64,000 bases of DNA. Source: CAZIXN01 sp039180415. GTDB lineage: Bacteria > Planctomycetota > Phycisphaerae > Phycisphaerales > Phycisphaeraceae. The notes beneath the pieces are model-generated. The model made no database searches, was not told where the DNA came from, and worked only from the letters and a program-made list of their open reading frames with translations. The position numbers and the translations under genes are program-made. The DNA lies in NCBI GenBank assembly GCA_039180415.1, contig JBCDDH010000007.1:1-64000 (forward strand), written 5' to 3'. Below, one piece after another: positions 1 to 7,538 of the stretch (position 1 is its first letter; each line of letters opens with the position of its first letter).

Positions 1-69
1 CGGGACGTCGTTTATTTTTGCACCGACGATATGACCGTGAGGTGCGGGGATGTCGTTCCCAAAAAGAGG

Positions 70-714
70 TCACCGCGCTTCGTCCGAACCCGCGGTCGCA
101 AATTCTGGGTTGATTTGAAATCTCAATAAACGTATCGCGTTGAGTGCGACCCACGTGAATATGGCCGCGAGAACGATCCTGTGGGCAACGGGTTCAGCCA
201 AGACTCCGCCGGAGACGCAAGCGATCGCGACCACGGTTAGACCGATCACCCCGTAAGCGGCGGCTCGGTCAAAATCCGTCGATTTTGATCCGGTAAGACG
301 TGCCAGCCCGAAGCAAAACCCGGCAAGCGAGAGGCAGACCGAAACAAAATGCGCCGCGGAAAGCGGTGATTCCGGATCCGAAAAGTCGGTCGGGATCCCG
401 GCGAGCGCAAACCCGCAAGCCGCTATCACCAAGCACGCCCCGAGCAAACGGTCGTTTCGGCACCGACCGTACAGCCAACCGAAGATCGCCAGCAGCAGCC
501 CGACGGCTACGAATCCCGAAAGGTTCCAGTAAAGGGCGTAGGGTTGGCCTTTGCTTCCCAGCTTGCTAATAAAATCTTCGAGCGCATCGAAACCCGGATT
601 TAGGGCTAGAAAAACAACGAACAAAACGACGAAGAGCGCGACCGCCAGTAAACCAACGATTGCCGTAATCGCTTGTGTTTGACGGGCCATGGTCTTCGCC
701 ATGTGAATATCCAT
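70..714 (-). CDS. DUF998 family integral membrane protein
   Basis: 214-residue polytopic membrane protein with about six hydrophobic segments, near residues 15-40, 60-82, 90-108, 118-140, 152-172 and 178-197. The short FISKLG stretch after the first segment, followed by a WNLSG helix, fits the DUF998 family, whose function is unknown. The start is uncertain: the first ATG is used here, but an in-frame ATG four codons later is equally plausible. It stands alone on the minus strand, downstream of purD and separated from it by about 125 bases, with no obvious partner. The family call is from recognition of the pattern; no biochemical role can be given. Confidence 0.7.
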   Translation of the reverse strand: MDIHMAKTMARQTQAITAIVGLLAVALFVVLFVVFLALNPGFDALEDFISKLGSKGQPYALYWNLSGFVAVGLLLAIFGWLYGRCRNDRLLGACLVIAACGFALAGIPTDFSDPESPLSAAHFVSVCLSLAGFCFGLARLTGSKSTDFDRAAAYGVIGLTVVAIACVSGGVLAEPVAHRIVLAAIFTWVALNAIRLLRFQINPEFATAGSDEAR

Positions 715-839
715 GGTTGACGGTTTGCGTGCATAAATGAACGGTTGGTGTGGGCGGGTTCCTGTTTCGGGCGGAATTGTTTACGGCAATCCTCGCCGTC
801 TTACACGCCTGGTCACGCGATGGACACGTTGTCGGAGGC

Positions 840-2177
840 TCACAGCACCCGGAACCCGATATCCCGGCGGAACTGGGCGCCTTCGAACGCGATCTTCTCG
901 CAGGCGGCGTTGGCTTTGGTTTGGGCTTCTTTCAGCGTGTCGCCCATCGCGCAGACGTTGAGCACCCGCCCACCCGCCGTGACGAGTTGGCCCGACTTGT
1001 CGAGTTTCGTGCCGGCGTGGAAGACGGTGACGTCGGGGTCGGACTCGGCGTCGGCGATGCCCGTGATCGGCAGGCCCTTGCGGTAGTCGCCGGGGTACCC
1101 GCCCGAGCACATCACCACGCAGCAACACACCTTTTCGTCGAAGGCCATCCCGTCGCCGCCGGACAGGAAGTTGTCCAGCCGACCCTCGCAGGTGGCGATC
1201 ATCGCTTCGAGCAGGTCGCCCCGGAGCCGCAGCATGAGCGGCTGACACTCCGGATCACCGAACCGGGTGTTGAACTCGAGCACTTTGGGGCCGCCGGCGG
1301 TGAGCATGAGCCCGGCGTACAGGACGCCGCGGAAGGTGACGCCGTTTCGCCGCAGCGCGTCGACGGTGCGGACGAGCACCTCGCGTTCGATCGTGTCCTG
1401 CGTTTCGTCGTCGAGCAAGGGGGTGGGGCAGTAGGCGCCCATGCCGCCGGTGTTGGGCCCGGTGTCGCCTTCGTGGGCTTGCTTGTGGTCTTGGGTCGGG
1501 TCCAGGACGAAGATCGCGTCGCCGTCGACCATGGCCAAGACCGAAACCTCCTGGCCGACGAGCCGTTCTTCGATCACCACGGTCGCGCCGGCTTCGCCGT
1601 AGGCCCCGCCGGCGGTGCCGTCGCCCATGAGGAGCTTGACGGCTTCCACGGCCTCTTCGGCGGTGTCCGTGACGACGACGCCCTTGCCCTTGGCGAGCCC
1701 GGCGGCCTTGACGACCACGGGCAGTTCGCGGGTTTCGGCGTAGGCCAGCGCGGCCTCGACGTTCGTGAAGGTCTTGCTATCGGCGGTGGGGATCTGCGCC
1801 GCTCGCATGAGGTCTTTGCTGTAGGCCTTGTCGCCTTCGAGCCGGGCGGCGTCGGCGGTGGGGCCGAAGACGTGCCGGGACGGGTCGTAGGCCTGGAGGC
1901 GGTCGGCGAGGCCGGCGCAGAGCGGGTCTTCGGGGCCGATGACGATGAGTCTCACGTCGTGTTGCCGGGCGAAGTAGTCGATCGCGTCCGCGTGCTTGGT
2001 GTTCACCGGATCGAAGGGCAGGTCGACGTTGGTGCCCAGGGCCGCGGTACCGCCGTTGCCCGGTGCGAAGAACAGCTCGCCGCAGCGGGGCGACTGCTTG
2101 AGCTTCCAGCCCAGGGCGTGTTCGCGGCCGCCGGAGCCGAAGAGCAGGACGTTGATTGGGGCGGAGTCAGCGGGCAT
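840..2177 (-). CDS. purD: phosphoribosylamine--glycine ligase (GAR synthetase)
   Basis: Catalyses the ATP-dependent joining of glycine to 5-phosphoribosylamine in de novo purine synthesis, in the cytoplasm. The N-terminal domain carries the family signature LFGSGGREHALGWKL at about residues 12-26 and the GPEDPL motif near residue 80. It is followed by the ATP-grasp domain with VKAAGLAKGKGV and a C-terminal part with EFNTRFGDPECQ, the metal/ATP-binding end of the fold. The 445-residue length is close to the usual 420-430. It is followed downstream only by the DUF998 gene; its own upstream gap holds the terminator of the next gene, so it is probably transcribed alone. No other purine genes are in the window. 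Confidence 0.97.
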   Translation of the reverse strand: MPADSAPINVLLFGSGGREHALGWKLKQSPRCGELFFAPGNGGTAALGTNVDLPFDPVNTKHADAIDYFARQHDVRLIVIGPEDPLCAGLADRLQAYDPSRHVFGPTADAARLEGDKAYSKDLMRAAQIPTADSKTFTNVEAALAYAETRELPVVVKAAGLAKGKGVVVTDTAEEAVEAVKLLMGDGTAGGAYGEAGATVVIEERLVGQEVSVLAMVDGDAIFVLDPTQDHKQAHEGDTGPNTGGMGAYCPTPLLDDETQDTIEREVLVRTVDALRRNGVTFRGVLYAGLMLTAGGPKVLEFNTRFGDPECQPLMLRLRGDLLEAMIATCEGRLDNFLSGGDGMAFDEKVCCCVVMCSGGYPGDYRKGLPITGIADAESDPDVTVFHAGTKLDKSGQLVTAGGRVLNVCAMGDTLKEAQTKANAACEKIAFEGAQFRRDIGFRVL

Positions 2178-2193
2178 GGGCCGGAGCGTAGTC

Positions 2194-2226
2194 GAAGAAA
2201 AAGCCCACGGCTCAGGGCCGTGGGCT
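2194..2226 (-). terminator. intrinsic terminator of the coiled-coil/BRCT-like gene
   Basis: Perfect 10-bp stem (2202-2211 with 2217-2226) and a 5-base loop. On the minus strand it is followed by a run of T at 2197-2201. It lies 26 bases beyond the stop codon of the gene ending at 2252 and before purD, so it should separate the two transcripts. Confidence 0.85.
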
Positions 2227-2251
2227 CCGGGGTGGGGCGACGGGGGTTGGT

Positions 2252-3538
2252 TTAGCGTTCGTAGTAGCCGATGAGCTGGTGGAAGCGGTTCTGATTGAGG
2301 ATCGGGATGTTGTACAGCTTGGCCTGCTCTTCGAGTTCGGCGTAGGTGTTGAACTTGCGGAGAGCGGCGTTGTACTCCTGGATGCGGATCGGGTCGGCCC
2401 GCTCGGAGCCGGTCAACTCACGCGGCAGCTCGGGTTTCTCGCCCAGGACCAGGTAATCCACGTTGAAGTCGATTTCTTCGGCGACGCGGCCGCCCCACTG
2501 GCCGACCTGGGCCTTGATGCGTTCGGCCTGATCGGCGGTCGGATTGCCCGAGTTGGTCAGATCGAAATCGCCGAAGACAAAGAAGCGGAAGTCGCGGTTG
2601 GGGTCGAACACGAGGTTGACCGCGGCGTCGCCTTCGAGCAGGCGGGCCCGGGGCGCGAGCTGCACGACGCGGGCGATCGCCGAGTTTTCGAGCACCTCGA
2701 AGACTTCGAGGACGGCCTTGGGCTCCGAGTTGGGGTCGTCTTCGAGCTTGACCAGGTCGTCTTCTTCAAAAACGGAGAAGGTCATGCCTTTCTGGACGCG
2801 TTGGTTGCGGCCGATGTTCAGGAAGGCGTTTTGTCCGTTGTTCTGGACCGAAGCGACGCGGGCGTCGGGGTCGGTGATGGAGGCGAGCTGGGTCTCGCGG
2901 GCACGGCGGAGGTTGACCAGTTCGTCGGTGGCGGCGGCGAGTTGGCGGTCGAGTGCGTCGTTGGCGACGCGGAGCTCGTCGATGGTGGCCTGGAGTTGAC
3001 GGCGGGCGTCTTCGGCGCTGCCCCGGATGGCTTCCTCGGAGCGGGTGAGCTGTTGGCGGAGCTGCTCGTTGGCCCCCTCGGCGGCACCGACACGGTCGGC
3101 GAGGGAAGCCGCCTGCTGCTCGAAGGTCCGGCGGGCTTCGGCGAGGCCGGCGGCGGCGGCGGCCTGCTGCTGCTGAGCGTCGGTGAGGTCGGATCGGGTC
3201 TGCTCGAGCGAGCTGTTGGCGGTGCCCAGTTCGACGGTGAGCTGGTCGTTGCGTTCGTTGGCCTCCGCGAGTTCGCGTTGCGCCTCTTGGGTGCGGGTGA
3301 GCAGGACGCTGACCACGCTACCGTTTTGTTCTCGGGCGTTGGCGACGGCGGGGCTGTTCTGTTCGGCCGGCGTCACGAACGCGGCGAGGTCTCGCTGGGC
3401 GTCGGCGAGTTCTTCTTCGACGCCGCCTTTCTGAGCGAAGAACAGGGCGGCGAGGATGCCGCAGATAAGGAAACCGGCCCCGAGGAGGGTGACGGCCCAA
3501 GCCGCCGAGGGGCTGCCGCCAGAACGAGCACGTGCCAT
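2252..3538 (-). CDS. membrane-anchored coiled-coil protein with C-terminal BRCT-like domain
   Basis: 428 residues. A short basic N-terminus is followed by one membrane segment (about 12-35) and a long Ala/Gln/Glu-rich coiled coil (about 40-215). Next is a small beta-rich domain (about 225-312) resembling the FlgT C-terminal type of fold (IGRNQRVQKGMTFSVFEED then a GD-containing strand). The tail (about 316-425) looks like a BRCT domain: FVFGDFDL, QVGQWGGRVAEEI, VDYLVLGEKP, then KLYNIPILNQNRFHQLI. By the positive-inside rule the coiled coil and BRCT-like part would be outside the cytoplasm. I do not recognise a named family. A role as a structural or wall/membrane organising protein is only a guess. 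It has its own terminator. Confidence 0.75.
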   Translation of the reverse strand: MARARSGGSPSAAWAVTLLGAGFLICGILAALFFAQKGGVEEELADAQRDLAAFVTPAEQNSPAVANAREQNGSVVSVLLTRTQEAQRELAEANERNDQLTVELGTANSSLEQTRSDLTDAQQQQAAAAAGLAEARRTFEQQAASLADRVGAAEGANEQLRQQLTRSEEAIRGSAEDARRQLQATIDELRVANDALDRQLAAATDELVNLRRARETQLASITDPDARVASVQNNGQNAFLNIGRNQRVQKGMTFSVFEEDDLVKLEDDPNSEPKAVLEVFEVLENSAIARVVQLAPRARLLEGDAAVNLVFDPNRDFRFFVFGDFDLTNSGNPTADQAERIKAQVGQWGGRVAEEIDFNVDYLVLGEKPELPRELTGSERADPIRIQEYNAALRKFNTYAELEEQAKLYNIPILNQNRFHQLIGYYER

Positions 3539-3861
3539 GAGAACTTCTCCACGGGGAGGATCAAAACCAAAAATCGTCGGATCGCCAGGTTCGCAGCCGG
3601 GAAGCGGGGCGGCGTGTTCGGGAAACTTGCCGAATGAAACCGATTCAGGCTGGAAGCCTCAAGTGTCGTCCGGTACGGGGGTTTCGTCAAGCTCGGTGCG
3701 ACGGTGAGCGTCGCGGATGTGACACGGAGCGTGAATTCGGGGGGTTTTGGGGCTTGACGGGCGGCGAGGAAAGCTTGAGGATGTCTTTGGCCGGTCGCCG
3801 CTGACATTTTGTTTACTACTACAGCGGTTCTGACATCAACGACGAAAGGAAGGCCGGGGCG
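3539..3861. other. divergent intergenic region (323 bases)
   Basis: Separates two divergently transcribed membrane-protein genes. I see a purine-rich ribosome binding site (GAAAGGAAGG) about 7 bases before the plus-strand gene, and a small AGGCT/AGCCT hairpin near 3647-3660. I found no convincing sigma70, sigma54 or sigma28 promoter and no RNA gene. Confidence 0.5.
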
Positions 3862-5544
3862 ATGCCCAAGTTCGTGTGCGGGTTCTGCGAGTCGAAGATC
3901 CGGGTTCCGGACGAGTACATCGGTAAACGGGTTAAATGCCCGGGTTGCGGGAAACCGGTGGAGGTACCTAGCCCGGAACCGGTGGACGTGGGCGCGGCGT
4001 TGGACTTGTCCCTCCTGGACGACTCGATGTCGGGCGGCGAGGCAAAAGCCAAGCCCCGGAAGCTGCGCTCGATCGTGGTGGGTTGCGGGGTCTGCAGCAA
4101 GACGATCCATATCCCCGAGAACCGCCGGGGCGCGGTGACGCCGTGCCCGAAGTGCAAGACGCCGCTGCTGGTGGACGTGCCGGAGTTGCCCGAGACGGCG
4201 GGCTCGACAATCGATTTCAAGCACCTGGCGTTGGACCCGGCCAGCGAGCCTTCGTTGATGGGTGATTCGTTGGCGGGTGGCACGGTGAGTGGGTCGGCGG
4301 CGTCGCTGACCTCGACCGGGACGCGGCCGGGCAAGGGACGGCGGGGCGGGACGATGGCGGGCTCGAGCCTGGGCGCGACCGGCTCGTTCAGCGCCGCGGG
4401 CGCGTCGGCGGCCCCGACCAGCTCGAAGGACCAGATGCAAGAGCTTCGGTCCCTGAACGACCTCAAGGCTTCGGGCGCCATCTCCGACGACGAGTACCGA
4501 AAGCGCAAGGCGGCGATCTACTCGGGTGGCGGCGGCGACGTCACGGGGGCGCGGAAGGCGATGAGCCGCAACGCGGGCGGCGCGTCGGACCGGGCGATCC
4601 GCGTGGACACCGGGCCAAACATCCCCGGGCCGATCAAGCTGTTGGCCGCGGTGGGGGTCGTGGCGTTGGCGGGGTTCCTCGTGTGGCAGTACGGCATCAA
4701 GCCGGCGCTGCGGGACATCGGCGATTCGACGACGTTTGCCAGCGAGCAGGAGACGCCCGAGCAGCAGGCCGAGCGGGCCGCCCGGGCCGAGCGGGAAGCC
4801 CAGGCCGCGCGGGAAGCCGCCGAGGCCGAAGCCGCCGCAAAGGCGCAGGCCGAAGCCGAGGCCGCCGCCGTGACGTGGGCGTCGCTCATCCCGGACCTGG
4901 GCCCCGAAGCGCTCGAGGTCGCGCTGGTTCAGCCGGGTCGGCCCGGCCCGGCCCCGGACCAGTCGGTGTTCGCGATGGACGAAGACGCGGAGGACGAGAT
5001 GGATCCCGCGCTGGCGGCCTTGCCCAGCGCTTTCGACGACCCGCCGCCCGCCCCGACCGGCGGTGCTTCCGAGGACCAAGCCGGCGACGCCCCGCGCCGC
5101 GGCGAAATCACGTTCTGGGACGTGATGCTGCCCGAGGGCCGGACGTCCCACCCGCTCGCCCGGCAATCCACGTTCGTCTACCAACTCAACCGCGCTGGCC
5201 AATCCGCGTTTATCGGCGTGGGCATCGGCCCGGCCGTTTCCGGTCTCGACGACAACAACTTCCGTCGTTGGCAACGCAACGAGATCCAGCAAACCCTGAT
5301 CAACGGCTTGGCCCGCGTGCCCGGGTTCGAGAGCGCCCGGCCTCGCATCAACGGGCGCGAGCAAACGGCCAACGGCGTCACGTACCAGGAGATGTCTTTC
5401 CAGAGCGCCGATCGGACCGGCAATCAGCAGGTCTTACTCACCGGCGTGCAGGACGGCTTCGCGGTGTTCTATTGGTTCGATGGCCACACGCGGGTTCTTA
5501 ATAGCTGGAAACGCGAGACGCTCGGCAAAGTCACCATCGAATAG
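3862..5544 (+). CDS. double zinc-ribbon, SHOCT-domain membrane protein
   Basis: 560 residues. Two N-terminal CxxC-CxxC zinc ribbons are visible: Cys6, 9, 26, 29 and Cys75, 78, 95, 98. A low-complexity linker leads to a SHOCT-like motif at about 190-220 (QMQELRSLNDLKASGAISDD), then a single membrane helix (about 257-277). An Ala/Glu-rich helix (about 295-337) and an uncharacterised C-terminal globular domain (about 400-560) follow. The zinc ribbons should be cytoplasmic and the C-terminal domain on the other side. Proteins of this build are common in planctomycetes but their job is unknown. The start is supported by a GAAAGGAAGG site and by the first ribbon beginning immediately after the Met. 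It overlaps nothing and faces the convergent amidohydrolase gene, whose stop is one base away. Confidence 0.75.
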   Translation: MPKFVCGFCESKIRVPDEYIGKRVKCPGCGKPVEVPSPEPVDVGAALDLSLLDDSMSGGEAKAKPRKLRSIVVGCGVCSKTIHIPENRRGAVTPCPKCKTPLLVDVPELPETAGSTIDFKHLALDPASEPSLMGDSLAGGTVSGSAASLTSTGTRPGKGRRGGTMAGSSLGATGSFSAAGASAAPTSSKDQMQELRSLNDLKASGAISDDEYRKRKAAIYSGGGGDVTGARKAMSRNAGGASDRAIRVDTGPNIPGPIKLLAAVGVVALAGFLVWQYGIKPALRDIGDSTTFASEQETPEQQAERAARAEREAQAAREAAEAEAAAKAQAEAEAAAVTWASLIPDLGPEALEVALVQPGRPGPAPDQSVFAMDEDAEDEMDPALAALPSAFDDPPPAPTGGASEDQAGDAPRRGEITFWDVMLPEGRTSHPLARQSTFVYQLNRAGQSAFIGVGIGPAVSGLDDNNFRRWQRNEIQQTLINGLARVPGFESARPRINGREQTANGVTYQEMSFQSADRTGNQQVLLTGVQDGFAVFYWFDGHTRVLNSWKRETLGKVTIE

Positions 5545-5545
5545 G

Positions 5546-7033
5546 TCACGCGGGCACCGGCTCGCCGATCCGCGCACACGCCCACGCGGCGACGGCGTCC
5601 AGGTCGTAGAACCGGCACGCCTCCATCAGCATCCGGCACTCGGTCCACACGTCGCCGTCGACCATCGGCATGAACAGGTCGTGGATATTATCCACGCCCA
5701 GGAACGTGCGGACGCCCGCTTCGCGCAGCTTCGGGTACGGGGCGATCGAGTTGTGGAGGTGGCTTTGCGCGTCGAGCTGCTTCATGCTGATCGCCGCGGA
5801 CGGGCAGACGATGATGCCCATGTCGGCCTCCTTGCAGAGCGCGATGACGCGGTCCTGCTCGTGCGGCGGTTGGGCGGCGAGCGACACGGCGTGGACCCCG
5901 TACACCCGGCCCTCCATGCCGTGCTCGATCGTCTTGAGCGCGAGCATCTCGGTTTCGTGCTCGGCGGGGTTGTTCTCCTGGTCGATGTGCACGTCGACGC
6001 TCTTGCCCTGGTCCTTGGCGATCTGCAGGATCACGTCGAGGTGTTTCTCGGGGGTGGGCCGGTCGCGCGAGGGCAGGCCGCCGCAGAAGTCGGCGAGTTC
6101 GCACGCCTTCTCGTATTGCTTGCGGGATTCCGGTTCGAGCACGCCCTCGAGCGGTTGGATGCCGATCTCGAACTCGATCTGACCCCGGAAGTGTTCCTTG
6201 ACTTCGAGCGCGGCCTTGATGGGTTTGAGGCCCGCGACGCGGTCGGCGTCCACCATCGTCCGGCAGTAGGTCACGCCCTGGTCCACCATCGCCTGCAGGC
6301 CACGGCTGATCCGTTCGACCAGGCCCTCGTGCGTGTAGTTCTCTTTGAGGTAGCGGTACAGCTCCCACTTGCGTTGCATGTCGACTTGCGACAGCCGGAG
6401 GTTCTCGAGCGAGATCAGGTAGGCCTTGTCGAAGTGGGCGTGGTGGACCGCCAGGCCGCCGTGCCTGGCGACCATGTCGAAAAACTCGAGCCGCAGGTTC
6501 CACGGTTCGTCGCGATCGGCGATGCGGTAGGCGAAGGTGCCGGCCTGCCAGTCGGCGACGACCTGCTCCAGCGTGGCGATCGCAACGTCCGGGTCGGTGA
6601 TCAGCGGGATGCCGGCCTGGATCGACAGGGAGCGGATGAGCTTCACGTCGGACGCTTCGTCGTAGTCCTGGTCCCCGGTGAGGATGTTGACCACCAGGTC
6701 GAAGCGCTGCTGCTGGAGCAGGGTGTAGATGTTGGGGTCGCGGTGCTCGGTGATCTTGTGGACGAGCGTGTTCTCGAGGCCGTGGCTGTTGAAAAAGTCA
6801 TGCGTGCCGGGCGTGGCGAAGAGCTTGACGTTGGCCAGTTCGGCGAGCTTCTGAACGGCCGGGAGGATGCGTTGCTTGTCGCCGGGCTTGCCGGCCGAGA
6901 TGAGCACGCGTTTGTCGGACTGCTTGCCCAGCAGCTTGACGTTGAAGGCGAGCAGGTCGAGCGGGTTGGGCAGGCCGATCGGGTTGGGCGACCGAGGCGC
7001 CGAGCGGTCGGCGGGGGCTTGGGGGTCGGGCAT
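5546..7033 (-). CDS. MGS-like domain fused to cytosine-deaminase-like amidohydrolase
   Basis: 495 residues from the ATG; a GAGGAG site about 9 bases upstream favours it over a TTG three codons earlier. Residues about 41-162 look like a methylglyoxal-synthase-like domain (VLISAGKPGDK, LFATPGTHDFF, DLVVNILTG, IPLITDPDVA), the fold used in carbamoyl-phosphate synthase for allosteric control. The rest is a metal-dependent amidohydrolase related to cytosine deaminase: H198-A-H200, H349, H381 and D448 fit the metal/catalytic positions. At the place of the deaminase catalytic Glu (HxDE) the sequence is HIDQEN, so Gln stands there with a Glu next to it. The substrate is unknown; a nucleobase, hydantoin-like or other cyclic amide is possible. 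It is monocistronic, convergent with the zinc-ribbon gene. Confidence 0.75.
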   Translation of the reverse strand: MPDPQAPADRSAPRSPNPIGLPNPLDLLAFNVKLLGKQSDKRVLISAGKPGDKQRILPAVQKLAELANVKLFATPGTHDFFNSHGLENTLVHKITEHRDPNIYTLLQQQRFDLVVNILTGDQDYDEASDVKLIRSLSIQAGIPLITDPDVAIATLEQVVADWQAGTFAYRIADRDEPWNLRLEFFDMVARHGGLAVHHAHFDKAYLISLENLRLSQVDMQRKWELYRYLKENYTHEGLVERISRGLQAMVDQGVTYCRTMVDADRVAGLKPIKAALEVKEHFRGQIEFEIGIQPLEGVLEPESRKQYEKACELADFCGGLPSRDRPTPEKHLDVILQIAKDQGKSVDVHIDQENNPAEHETEMLALKTIEHGMEGRVYGVHAVSLAAQPPHEQDRVIALCKEADMGIIVCPSAAISMKQLDAQSHLHNSIAPYPKLREAGVRTFLGVDNIHDLFMPMVDGDVWTECRMLMEACRFYDLDAVAAWACARIGEPVPA

Positions 7034-7111
7034 GGGGAGCAACTCCTCGCGGGCGGCGGGTTCGTTGCTCCGGAGTATCGCACGAAGGCCGGCGGCGTGC
7101 GGCGACGAAAA

Positions 7112-7405
7112 TCAGGCCGCGTCGCGGTAGGCCGACTCATCGGAGGGGGCGATCTGCCCGGCGACGCCGTCTGCCGTGTGGGCCCCGTCCTCGACCACGT
7201 CATAATCCGCCATCAGCGCCTTCTGGCGCTCCATCATCTGCCGCTCATATTCGAGGCGGGTGCTCTTGATCTTGACCAACAGTTCGTGTCGGCGGATCCG
7301 CATGTGGGCGCGGTGGGCGAGCACCTGCAACGTACAACTCACCAGGGCGTACGTCAGCAACCCGAGCAGGATCATCATCGGCACTGGCAGATTCGATAGG
7401 CCCAT
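7112..7405 (-). CDS. small single-pass membrane protein, unknown function
   Basis: 97 residues from the ATG at 7405. The open frame extends much further upstream, but that part overlaps the neighbouring plus-strand gene and has no recognisable protein character. One membrane helix (about 8-30) is followed by a basic, helical, probably coiled segment (about 35-70; HRAHMRIRRHELLVKIK) and an acidic tail. The start region lies divergently to the 792-residue membrane protein. Not recognised as any family. Composition (hydrophobic helix followed by charged helix) supports a real small protein. Confidence 0.6.
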   Translation of the reverse strand: MGLSNLPVPMMILLGLLTYALVSCTLQVLAHRAHMRIRRHELLVKIKSTRLEYERQMMERQKALMADYDVVEDGAHTADGVAGQIAPSDESAYRDAA

Positions 7406-7538
7406 GCCTGGAACATCGGGCAGCCTTCGGCTCGGCGTGAATCGTGCGGGTGGCGGTCCGTGAGAAGACGGATTATCGGCCGGCTCGGGGCATCGGACGG
7501 GGCGAAACGAGGCTTCTCCGCCCGTATGCTGCTTGCGG

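Noticed and set aside
3373..5364. 663-codon open frame on the minus strand
   Set aside because: Antisense to the zinc-ribbon gene; disordered Arg/Pro-rich translation.
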